This document shows, piece after piece, positions 1-5,807 of a DNA stretch of 5,880 nucleotides. The stretch is taken from positions 17,905 through 23,784 of the forward strand of contig DDKM01000093.1 in the NCBI GenBank assembly GCA_002339345.1, read 5' to 3'. The notes under the pieces were generated by a model. It had not been told where the DNA came from, searched no databases, and saw only the letters and a program-made list of their open reading frames with translations. The stretch is from Firmicutes bacterium UBA2598 (GTDB lineage: Bacteria; Bacillota; PH28-bin88). Made by a program: the position numbers and the translations under genes. The first letter of the stretch is position 1. Every line of letters starts with the position of its first letter.

Positions 1-254
1 TCCTTGGTGGAAATATCCGCCACATAGGCGCCCTTGCGGGGAATCATCACCACAAACCCTTCCAGTTCCAGTTTACGGATGGCCTCCCGCACCGGGGTAC
101 GACTGACTCCCATTTCCTCCGCCATTTGCACTTCCATTAACCTTTCCCCCGGTGGCAACTGCCCGCTGATAATCGCTTCCCTGAGGGTTTCAAAAACGAT
201 CTCCCGCAGGGGCTTGTAATTTTCCAGCTTGATGGGATACAGTCGTCCGGCCAT
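1..254 (-). CDS. GntR-family transcriptional regulator, FadR/FCD-type, N-terminal part (runs off window)
   Basis: The first 84 codons are visible, beginning MAGRLYPIKLENYKPLREIV; the rest lies beyond base 1. Residues about 15-80 form the winged helix-turn-helix of GntR regulators: a first helix (LREIVFETLREAIISG), the typical turn LPPGERL (33-39), a helix-turn-helix around MAEEMGVSRTPVREAIRKLE (44-63), and the wing GFVVMIPRKGAYVADI. The VSRTPVREA signature with the PRKGAYV wing is characteristic of the FadR/FCD subfamily, whose missing C-terminal domain would be an all-helical metabolite-binding domain; that part is inferred. The ATG at 254-252 is preceded by GGGAGGG (267-261) with 6 bases of spacing. 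It starts 32 bases after the ispE stop on the same strand with no terminator between, so it is probably cotranscribed with ispE. Its ligand and targets cannot be told from the visible part. Confidence 0.88.
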   Translation of the reverse strand, partial: MAGRLYPIKLENYKPLREIVFETLREAIISGQLPPGERLMEVQMAEEMGVSRTPVREAIRKLELEGFVVMIPRKGAYVADISTK

Positions 255-286
255 TTTTGTCCCTCCCGCATTAAGAGTGATGTGAT

Positions 287-1138
287 TTAATGTGTCTTGG
301 TAGCCACCGTCCATAGTCCCTTGCCGCCCAGGATCCTGGCCATGGTACGGGCATGTTCCCTGTCCCGGGCCACCCCACATACCGTGGGGCCGCTGCCACA
401 CATTACCGACTGCAGGGCACCAAGAACCAGCATTTCCTGTTTCAAATCCGCCACCGCCGGGTATCTGGCCATGGTCACTGCCTCCAGGGTATTCCCCATG
501 GCGGACAGCATGCCCTGCCGGTCCTGCTGACGAATGGCCGCGGCCATCCGGTCCACCGGCGGATGGTTCACCGGCCCGTTGAGGTCCAGGTTACCGTAAA
601 CCTCGGCGGTGGACACGCCAAAGGATGGTTTGGCCAGCACCAGCCACAATTCCGGTGCGGGCGGCAGGGGAGTAAGCTTTTCACCAATCCCCTGGGCCCG
701 GGCGGTACCCCCCATCAGGCAATAGGGTACATCCGCCCCCAGCCTGGCACCTATAGCCATCAGCTGTGCTTTGACCAGCCCCAGTTCCAAAAGGTAATTG
801 AGCCCCAGCAATACCGCAGCGGCATCACTGCTGCCCCCACCCAAACCCGCTGCCACCGGAATATGCTTGGTAATCCCGATGGTGACACCAACCTCCTTAC
901 CCGCTTCCTGGAATAGCATTCTAGCGGCCCGGGCGGCCAGGTTATCCTCCCCCCCAGGCACTTCGGGGTGATCACAAGTGACGGTAATGCCCGCCGGCTG
1001 GATTTGCAACCGTACCAGGTCGTACAGGTCGATGGTCTGCATGATGCTGTCGATGTCGTGGTAACCGTCGGATCGCCGGCGCAGCACATCCAAAGCCAGA
1101 TTCACCTTGGCATATGCCCTCAACTCCAGTCCCTCCAA
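287..1138 (-). CDS. ispE: 4-diphosphocytidyl-2-C-methyl-D-erythritol kinase
   Basis: IspE is a cytosolic GHMP-family kinase that phosphorylates the 2-hydroxyl of CDP-methylerythritol using ATP, the fourth step of the MEP pathway to isoprenoid precursors. The 283-residue protein has normal family length. The substrate-binding N-terminus AYAKVNLALDV carries the conserved Lys11. The GHMP ATP-binding glycine loop PVAAGLGGGSSDAA spans about 94-107. LGADVPYCL holds the catalytic Asp136. AKPSFGVSTAEVY lies at 169-181, and the C-terminal GHMP motif MCGSGPTVCGV at 246-256. The start is TTG at 1138-1136, preceded by GAGGTGG (1152-1146) 7 bases away, and an in-frame TGA lies just upstream. A second TTG five codons in also has a well-placed GGAGGG; the first start is preferred because it leaves 10 residues before the conserved Lys, as in E. 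coli and B. subtilis IspE. The gene is followed at 32 bases by the gntR gene. Confidence 0.97.
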   Translation of the reverse strand: MEGLELRAYAKVNLALDVLRRRSDGYHDIDSIMQTIDLYDLVRLQIQPAGITVTCDHPEVPGGEDNLAARAARMLFQEAGKEVGVTIGITKHIPVAAGLGGGSSDAAAVLLGLNYLLELGLVKAQLMAIGARLGADVPYCLMGGTARAQGIGEKLTPLPPAPELWLVLAKPSFGVSTAEVYGNLDLNGPVNHPPVDRMAAAIRQQDRQGMLSAMGNTLEAVTMARYPAVADLKQEMLVLGALQSVMCGSGPTVCGVARDREHARTMARILGGKGLWTVATKTH

Positions 1139-1152
1139 AATACCACCACCTC
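1131..1152 (-). promoter_or_regulatory. Tandem ribosome binding sites at the ispE start
   Basis: Two SD sequences occur in tandem. GAGGTGG (1152-1146) serves the TTG at 1138, and GGAGGG (1136-1131), already inside the gene, sits 7 bases before a second in-frame TTG at 1123-1121. Both are well spaced, so the sequence alone does not fix the start; protein alignment favours the upstream one. Confidence 0.55.
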
Positions 1153-1183
1153 AACTGCCCCTAAAGGCTATAATTGATGTAAT

Positions 1184-1212
1184 ATTAAATGCCTCTAGCA
1201 AAAATCCTCCAA
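1184..1212 (-). promoter_or_regulatory. Possible sigma-A-type promoter for ispE
   Basis: On the minus strand TTGGAG (1212-1207) is followed after exactly 17 bases by TTTAAT (1189-1184). The second element matches the -10 consensus at 5 of 6 positions, the first matches the -35 consensus at only 3 of 6. It lies directly downstream of the cphA terminator and about 45 bases before the ispE start, in an AT-rich patch, which is where an ispE promoter is expected. The weak -35 box keeps confidence modest. Confidence 0.35.
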
Positions 1213-1238
1213 CCATATGAAATAAAGGAGTCGACATG

Positions 1239-1263
1239 AAAAAGAGCGCCAACCGGCACTCTT
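1239..1263 (-). terminator. Rho-independent terminator after cphA
   Basis: The minus-strand RNA would form a 9-bp stem AAGAGUGCC / GGCGCUCUU (one G-U pair) with loop GGUU; its last U lies in a run of five U (1243-1239). It begins 35 bases after the cphA stop codon and closes the cphB-cphA unit, separating it from ispE. Read on the plus strand the same stem lacks an immediate T run (the nearest is at 1274-1279), so it works mainly in the minus direction. Confidence 0.85.
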
Positions 1264-1298
1264 AGCATTTCCATTTTTTCCCCGATTACTCCCCTGGA

Positions 1299-3935
1299 TC
1301 ACTCCACCGCTGCCACCGCACGCATGGCCACGGATACCACAGCGGAAAACTCCGACAGGGCCTGCCAGACCGGCGTAAACTTTTCGAAAAACACCACCAC
1401 GGCATCCCCGGACCGGGCCTCCGCCAGCGCCTTCTGAAAGGCGGTCACCTCGTCCAGTTCCACATAAATGGCGGCAGGTGTGAGGCCGCCGGCCAAAGCC
1501 CCCTCCAGTAATAATGCGGCCACCTCGCCGGGCTGCCGGCCCCGCAAGTCCCGGTCCTCCTTGATCCACATTTGCTTGCACAGCCGGGCTGCGGCCAAGC
1601 CGCTCTTTTTAATCAAGGCGTCTGCCCGGTCCCCCGGCACACCGATTACCCCCAGCAGGCGGCGGGGATTGGTAGCCCGGACCGCCTGCAAGGTGGCGGT
1701 AATACCATCGGGGTTGTGGCCGTAGTCCAGTACCACCCGGATGCCGCCCACCTCCCGATGGACTAACCGGCCGGGATTGTCCGCCGGATCGGCGCCAAAG
1801 CTCATCAGCACACCCTGGATCACACTGGTGGGTAACCGTAGACCACAGGCGGCAGCCGCTGCGGCCAGGCCGTTGGCCACATTATGGGTGGCCAGCCCCC
1901 TCCAGGTCATGGGCATCCGTTTAACAGGCGCCAGCCGGGTAACCTGCTGACCCTCTGCAACCACCACATAGCCGTGGCTGATGAACAGCGCCGTCCCTCC
2001 TGCTCCCAGGTGGCGGCGTACAACGGTGTTGTTGTTTTTCAGGCTGAAGTAGATGACCGGACACCTGGCCCGGGCGGCCATGGCAACCACCAGCGGGTCG
2101 TCGGCATTTAGCACCACCGTTCCTTCCCGGCGTACCGCCTCCACCAGGAGTGATTTCACATGCCATAGATCTTCCATGGTTTCAATACCGTCCTGCCCCA
2201 AGTGGTCCTCACTTAGATTGGTCACCACCGCCACATCCGCCCAGTCAAAGGCCAGACCGGCACGCACCAGCCCGCCCCTGGCAGTTTCCAGCACCGCCGC
2301 CTCCACCGTCGGGTCCCGAAGCACCAGCCGTGCGCTCCAGGGACCGGTGGTGTCACCCTCCGCGACCAACTTGCCATCTATATACACACCATCGGTGGTG
2401 GTGCATCCTACCCGGTAACCACAGCCCTTCAACATGGCGGCCAACAGCCGGGTGGTGGTGGTCTTGCCGTTGGTTCCCGTTACCGTGACCAGGGGAATGC
2501 GGCCATCATGACCTGCCGGAAAGAGATAATCCACAATGGCACCGGCTGCATCCCTGGGCTGCCCCTGGGACGGGAAATGGTGCATGCGGATACCGGGAGC
2601 GGCATTTACTTCAATTACCGCTCCTCCCGTGGTCTCCAGCGGCACAGTGATATCCGGTGTGACCACATCCACCCCGGCCACATCCAGGCCCACCGCCCGC
2701 GCGGCCCGCACCGCCACTTCAGCATTGGCTGGATGTACCAGATCCGTTACATCCACGGCGGTACCACCGGTACTCAGGTTGGCGTTTTCCCGCAGCAGAA
2801 CCACCTGCCCAGGAGCGGGCACCTGGTTAGTGGTGAATCCCTGTTTGGCCAGTACCAGCAGCACCACCGGGTCAATGACAATTTTGGTGAGAGGTTTTTC
2901 GTGTTCCTCGCCCCTTAAGGGGTTCTGGTTTTCCATTTCCACCAACTGGCTGATGGAATGGTAACCGTCCCCGATGACCATTGTAGGCAGTCTTTCCGCA
3001 GCCGCCACCATTTTCCCGTCCACAACCAGCAGGCGGTACTGGCGCCCACGGATGTGTTCCTCCACCACTACCCGGTCACTGAACTGGCTGGCCAGGGCAA
3101 AGGCGTTAACCACCTCTGCGGTACTGGTCAGATTCAGGGAAACGCCCTTCCCCTGGTTGCCATTATGGGGTTTGATAACCACCGGTCGGCCCAGTTCCCC
3201 GGCAAATTGCCATGCTTCGTCCGCCATGGTTACGGTAACCCCTTGGGGAACCGGCACCCCAGCATCTGCCAGCAGAGTCTTGCACAGGGACTTATCCCCC
3301 GCCACATCTACGGCGACGCAGCTAGTTTGCTGGGTAAGGGTGGCCTGCACCCGTTTCTGGTTGACCCCGTAACCAAGCTGCAGCAAGCTGCCGGAGTTTA
3401 ACCGCATCACCGGGATGCCCCGCCGGCGGCATGCCTCCACAATGGCCCCGGTACTAGGACCCAACTGGTATTTGGCGGCGGTGGCACGGATATCCCGGAT
3501 CATGCTCTCCACCCCGCCCTCCCCACCCGCCAGCAGGGACTGTACCAGCTGCACCGCCAACCTCGCCGCCTGTTCCGCCGCCTCCCGGCAGGTATATTCA
3601 CAGATCACCTCATAACGGCCGGGGATTTCCGTGCTTCTGGTTTTCCCGTAGGTTACCGGCATCCCTGCCAGGTTCATCAACTCTAGCCAAACATGTTCCA
3701 CCACATGTCCCAGAAGGGTTCCCTCCGCCAACCGTTCCAGGAAACCGCCTTTTCTGCCCCTGGAACAGTAATGTTCCACCAGTGTAGGCATCGCTGCCAC
3801 CAGGCGGTCACTGAAATCTCCCATCTGATCACTGGTTCTTTCCCAATTCGCGCCCAGTTCCAGCAACATCACCAGAACCGGGCGGTGGCAGTGGATGTTT
3901 CTGCCCGCACAATCCCTGATCTCCCGGATCACCAT
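1299..3935 (-). CDS. cphA: Cyanophycin synthetase
   Basis: CphA polymerises cyanophycin, a poly-Asp backbone with Arg side chains, in the cytoplasm using ATP; it is a nitrogen and carbon store. The 878 residues match the usual CphA1 length and three-part layout. Residues about 1-160 are the N-terminal domain (GRNIHCHRPV near the start, HVVEH at 77-81). About 160-475 is the ATP-grasp domain that adds Asp, with VIKPHNGNQGKGV (253-265) and the metal/ATP motif EVNAAPGIRMH (442-452). About 480-878 is the Mur-ligase-like domain that adds Arg, with P-loop VTGTNGKTTTT (485-495), TTGPWSAR (529-536), VTNLSEDHLG (571-580), HNVANG (684-689) and DYGHNPDG (737-744). All key motifs are intact, so the enzyme is probably active. 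The ATG at 3935-3933 is favoured by alignment of the first residues with other CphA proteins, although its SD is 15 bases away. It lies 105 bases downstream of cphB and is followed by a terminator. Confidence 0.97.
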   Translation of the reverse strand: MVIREIRDCAGRNIHCHRPVLVMLLELGANWERTSDQMGDFSDRLVAAMPTLVEHYCSRGRKGGFLERLAEGTLLGHVVEHVWLELMNLAGMPVTYGKTRSTEIPGRYEVICEYTCREAAEQAARLAVQLVQSLLAGGEGGVESMIRDIRATAAKYQLGPSTGAIVEACRRRGIPVMRLNSGSLLQLGYGVNQKRVQATLTQQTSCVAVDVAGDKSLCKTLLADAGVPVPQGVTVTMADEAWQFAGELGRPVVIKPHNGNQGKGVSLNLTSTAEVVNAFALASQFSDRVVVEEHIRGRQYRLLVVDGKMVAAAERLPTMVIGDGYHSISQLVEMENQNPLRGEEHEKPLTKIVIDPVVLLVLAKQGFTTNQVPAPGQVVLLRENANLSTGGTAVDVTDLVHPANAEVAVRAARAVGLDVAGVDVVTPDITVPLETTGGAVIEVNAAPGIRMHHFPSQGQPRDAAGAIVDYLFPAGHDGRIPLVTVTGTNGKTTTTRLLAAMLKGCGYRVGCTTTDGVYIDGKLVAEGDTTGPWSARLVLRDPTVEAAVLETARGGLVRAGLAFDWADVAVVTNLSEDHLGQDGIETMEDLWHVKSLLVEAVRREGTVVLNADDPLVVAMAARARCPVIYFSLKNNNTVVRRHLGAGGTALFISHGYVVVAEGQQVTRLAPVKRMPMTWRGLATHNVANGLAAAAAACGLRLPTSVIQGVLMSFGADPADNPGRLVHREVGGIRVVLDYGHNPDGITATLQAVRATNPRRLLGVIGVPGDRADALIKKSGLAAARLCKQMWIKEDRDLRGRQPGEVAALLLEGALAGGLTPAAIYVELDEVTAFQKALAEARSGDAVVVFFEKFTPVWQALSEFSAVVSVAMRAVAAVE

Positions 3936-3936
3936 G

Positions 3937-3958
3937 ATTCTATCAGAATGCCTCCTTC
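3937..3958 (-). promoter_or_regulatory. cphA ribosome binding site with hairpin spacer
   Basis: A strong GAAGGAGG (3958-3951) ends 15 bases before the cphA ATG, too far for optimal initiation. Between them lies ATTCT-GAT-AGAAT, a perfect 5-bp inverted repeat with a 3-base loop (3949-3937). If it folds, only one C remains on each side between the SD and the AUG. The stem is short and AU-rich, so its stability is uncertain. No in-frame start codon with better spacing exists: in-frame codons upstream run ATC, AGA, GAT, TCT, CAT, AGG, AGG and then TGA. Confidence 0.55.
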
Positions 3959-3972
3959 AGTCCCGCTTGATT

Positions 3973-4001
3973 TAAATACCGCCCTGGAAAATAAAATTCA
4001 A
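3973..4001 (-). promoter_or_regulatory. Weak promoter-like site between cphB and cphA
   Basis: In the 105-base gap upstream of cphA, TTGAAT (4001-3996) is followed after 17 bases by TATTTA (3978-3973). Matches to the sigma-A consensus are 4 of 6 and 3 of 6. The gap has no terminator, so readthrough from cphB is the simpler source of cphA transcript; an internal promoter would allow synthesis without degradation. Low confidence. Confidence 0.22.
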
Positions 4002-4040
4002 TCTCTAGTTTTAACCTGCCCTTACTAAAATATACCTTTT

Positions 4041-4847
4041 TTATCCAGGCGGTAAGGGCTGCCTGGTTAGCAGGTCGTAGCGGTACCCGCCAGGCAATAC
4101 ATGGAGGCATACGGCAAAAAGGGCCAGGGGCTCCGAGGGACTGGTTTCCGAGGCGTTGGTATGGGTAATGCTGCGGCCATCCACCACCGTAACGGTGCGG
4201 GAGCCGTAAACCTCCACCCGGTAATCCGGTGTCACCACCACCGCCGTATCTTCATCAATGCCCAGGCCCAGGATGTGGGGGTTCTGGGCGATGGCGGTCA
4301 ACAGACGGCCCAAGCGGCCCCGCTGAGCAAAGTGCTGGTCCACCACCACTTCCGGTAAAAGCCCCATTCCGGGGGCCATTTTGAGGGTGTTGAGGCTGGG
4401 AGCAGCATCGCCATCCCCCTCCACAATCATGGTACCACTCATGGCGGAAGCGCCGGCACTGGTACCAGCCACCACCGCACCCGCCGCGTAGGCCTGCCGC
4501 AGGGCCATATCCAATCTTGTTCCGCCCAGGAGACTGGTGATGCGCAACTGGTCCCCGCCTGTGAAAAAAATGCCTCCCGCCTCCCCGAGCATCTGCGCCT
4601 GCTCTGCACTATCCGCCTCTTCCCGTGAGTGGAGGTGCAGTACCCTGACCCGGGAAACGCCCAGTCGCTCAAAGAGCCGACGGTATTGACCACCCACCTC
4701 GGCTGGTTTTTCCGTGGCCACCGTCATCACAACCACGGTGGCTTGTGCACCACCGGAAAGCTGGACAAATTTGCGCAGGATGCGGCACTCCCCCTCCTTG
4801 TCCTCCGCCCCGCCGATAATCACCATGGTTCCCTGTCCTGCGCCCAC
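4041..4847 (-). CDS. cphB: Cyanophycinase (peptidase family S51)
   Basis: CphB is a serine exopeptidase that releases beta-Asp-Arg dipeptides from cyanophycin. The 268 residues match the family length. The fold begins with GTMVIIGGAEDKEG. FFTGGDQ ends in Gln100, GTSAGAS at 128-134 holds the nucleophile Ser130, DQHFAQRGRLGR follows with Asp170, Gln171, His172 and Arg178, and GIDEDTA contains Glu199. These sit two residues before the catalytic Ser132, His174 and Glu201 I recall for Synechocystis CphB, so the active site is complete. No signal peptide is seen; it should be cytoplasmic. The start is GTG at 4847-4845, five bases after GGAGGTGATC, a full complement to the 16S rRNA 3' end. An ATG seven codons later lies too far from this SD. 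The gene leads cphA by 105 bases and is transcribed away from comFB. Encoding degradation ahead of synthesis is a common cph arrangement. Confidence 0.96.
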   Translation of the reverse strand: MGAGQGTMVIIGGAEDKEGECRILRKFVQLSGGAQATVVVMTVATEKPAEVGGQYRRLFERLGVSRVRVLHLHSREEADSAEQAQMLGEAGGIFFTGGDQLRITSLLGGTRLDMALRQAYAAGAVVAGTSAGASAMSGTMIVEGDGDAAPSLNTLKMAPGMGLLPEVVVDQHFAQRGRLGRLLTAIAQNPHILGLGIDEDTAVVVTPDYRVEVYGSRTVTVVDGRSITHTNASETSPSEPLALFAVCLHVLPGGYRYDLLTRQPLPPG

Positions 4848-4852
4848 CGGGC

Positions 4853-4862
4853 GATCACCTCC
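4853..4862 (-). promoter_or_regulatory. Extended Shine-Dalgarno sequence deciding the cphB GTG start
   Basis: GGAGGTGATC is complementary over 10 bases to the conserved 3' end of 16S rRNA. It stands 5 bases before the GTG at 4847 and 26 bases before the first ATG of the frame, so it supports the GTG start. Confidence 0.8.
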
Positions 4863-4914
4863 GTTTATAGATCAAAACCCGCCTCCACAGTTTTGCCTTC
4901 CAACATCCGTTTAT
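4860..4914. repeat. Pair of 9-bp direct repeats upstream of cphB
   Basis: TCCGTTTAT occurs at 4860-4868 and again at 4906-4914, 46 bases apart start to start (ATAAACGGA on the cphB strand). One copy overlaps the cphB SD. It could be a paired regulator site, or chance in a short region. Confidence 0.3.
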
Positions 4915-4971
4915 GCGGTACATCCCACGGGCAGGAATATCCGGAGATGGTGTCGAATACTGGTCAAACCT

Positions 4972-4980
4972 GAAGGAGGT
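4972..4980 (+). promoter_or_regulatory. Ribosome binding site fixing the comFB TTG start
   Basis: GAAGGAGGT stands 9 bases before the TTG at 4990. The next in-frame ATG (codon 12 of the gene) lies well inside the conserved domain and has no SD, so the TTG is the supported start. Confidence 0.75.
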
Positions 4981-4989
4981 GGGACGCCC

Positions 4990-5271
4990 TTGTCCGGTAC
5001 GAAGCTTTTTTTAAAAAACCAGATGGAAGACATGGTGTGGATGTTTTTGGACGAGGTGCTGCAAAAATGGCCGGAGGCCTGTACTTGTGATATTTGCCGC
5101 CACGATATCGCCGCTCTATCCCTGAACAGCCTGGCTCCCCGCTATGTAGTAAGGGAACAGGGGGAGGTGCTGTCCAAGACCAGTATGCTGGAAATCCAGT
5201 ACCGGGCAGATGTCTATGCCGCAGTGACCAAGGCAATCTTACTGGTGAAGGACAAACCCCGCCACTTTTGA
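4990..5271 (+). CDS. comFB: ComFB-family protein (late competence development / cyclic dinucleotide receptor family)
   Basis: This 93-residue protein is a full-length ComFB domain. It matches B. subtilis ComFB as I remember it: a helix with KNQMEDMVWMFLDEVL (10-24), the cysteine cluster CTCDIC (31-36), ALSLNSLAPRYV (42-53) and a C-terminal helical segment with ADVYAAVTKAILLVKDKPRH. Cys31, Cys33 and Cys36 resemble the CTCxxC of the family and may bind zinc. Its job in Bacillus competence is unclear; ComFB proteins, especially cyanobacterial ones, have been reported to bind c-di-GMP and related cyclic dinucleotides. The start is TTG at 4990-4992, nine bases after GAAGGAGGT (4972-4980); the frame stays open further upstream but that part is antisense to cphB. 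It diverges from cphB, and no other competence gene is visible here, so a competence role is not implied. The gene ends in a terminator that includes its stop codon. Confidence 0.9.
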   Translation: MSGTKLFLKNQMEDMVWMFLDEVLQKWPEACTCDICRHDIAALSLNSLAPRYVVREQGEVLSKTSMLEIQYRADVYAAVTKAILLVKDKPRHF

Positions 5272-5291
5272 GTGAGCGGGGCTTTTCTTTT
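5257..5291 (+). terminator. Rho-independent terminator overlapping the comFB stop
   Basis: CCCCGCCACT (5257-5266), loop TTTG, then AGTG-A-GCGGGG (5271-5281) form a 10-bp stem with one bulged A, followed by CTTTTCTTTT. The comFB stop TGA (5269-5271) spans the loop and the descending arm, so the last codons encode the ascending arm. It lies 27 bases before the start of the ferritin-like gene and may end or only attenuate transcription into it. Confidence 0.88.
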
Positions 5292-5317
5292 GCATACTAT
5301 GGAGAGGAGGTGGAAGG

Positions 5318-5791
5318 ATGCCGCTACTGTCTGTCCTGGATACCCTGAACTGGTTTTTACTGCTGGAAAAGAGCCAGGTCTACTTGTATGGGGGGCTGGC
5401 CAAAGCCGCACAGGATGAGGAAACCAAACACGCCCTGCTGCAATTCCAGGATACGGAATCGGAGCACGTAGATACCCTCACCACCGCCATCGAAAGGATG
5501 GGCGGTTCCCCCAGCAAGATCTCCCTGGGGGCAGGGTTCCTGTCCGGCCTTGGTCTGGTCAAGGCCTTGTCCATGCTGGAAAGATGGGATGTCCAAACTG
5601 CACCTATTATATCGTACAAGTCTGCTGCCGCCTTTGAGCGACGGGCCATCAAAGATTACCACGCCCTGCTGGACCGGGTGGAACACGGCGACCTGCGAGA
5701 TATCCTGTGGCGCCACCTCATCGAGGAGGATCTCCATGCCCTGTGGCTGGCCAGGAAAGTGGATGAAATGCAGTACCCTTCATCCCACTAA
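5318..5791 (+). CDS. Ferritin-like di-iron protein
   Basis: This 157-residue protein has the pattern of a four-helix-bundle carboxylate-bridged di-iron protein of the ferritin-like superfamily. Likely iron ligands are Glu17 (LLEKSQVYLY), Glu47 and His50 (TESEH), Glu107 (AFERRAIKDY), and Glu137 and His140 (EEDLH). This is the ExxH-type set repeated twice with identical 30-residue spacing. Helices 2 and 3 are joined by a glycine-rich hydrophobic stretch (GAGFLSGLGLVKALSML, 71-87), a feature recalling COQ7-like and related ferritin-like proteins. No rubredoxin domain, signal peptide or clear membrane segment is seen. The function, whether peroxide or oxygen detoxification, iron handling or an oxidase, cannot be assigned. 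The ATG at 5318 follows AGGAGG (5305-5310) by 7 bases. It sits behind the comFB terminator and has no obvious promoter of its own in the 46-base gap, so it may be fed by readthrough from comFB. Confidence 0.87.
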   Translation: MPLLSVLDTLNWFLLLEKSQVYLYGGLAKAAQDEETKHALLQFQDTESEHVDTLTTAIERMGGSPSKISLGAGFLSGLGLVKALSMLERWDVQTAPIISYKSAAAFERRAIKDYHALLDRVEHGDLRDILWRHLIEEDLHALWLARKVDEMQYPSSH

Positions 5792-5807
5792 TATTTACCA
5801 TCCCTTG

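Larger units (their letters stand above)
4848..4989. promoter_or_regulatory. Divergent intergenic region between cphB and comFB
   Basis: These 142 bases must carry the start signals of both units, but I could not find a convincing promoter pair in either direction. On the minus strand TTGACC (4967-4962) is a good -35 match, but the nearest -10-like element (GATATT, 4941-4936) is 20 bases away. TATAAA (4869-4864) directly abuts the cphB SD and would place the transcript start inside it. A 9-bp direct repeat lies at 4860-4868 and 4906-4914. Confidence 0.5.

Noticed and set aside
353..916. A 187-codon open frame on the plus strand
   Set aside because: It lies wholly antisense to ispE, has no SD or recognisable motif, and follows from the GC-rich codon use of the real gene.
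1195..1581. A 128-codon open frame on the minus strand overlapping the end of cphA
   Set aside because: It is a shifted frame inside cphA that also runs through the terminator; composition is Gly/Arg-rich with no domain.
2508..3401. Several long plus-strand frames across the middle of cphA
   Set aside because: All are antisense shadows of the cphA ATP-grasp coding region, with no initiation signals and no recognisable domains.
4864..4869. TATAAA on the minus strand as the cphB -10 box
   Set aside because: It touches the SD sequence, no -35 element lies 16-18 bases upstream, and the transcript would start within the SD.
4714..4989. Upstream extension of the comFB frame with an ATG at 4714
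   Set aside because: It is antisense to the 5' end of cphB, is not conserved-looking, and the SD at 4972-4980 sets the start at the TTG of 4990.
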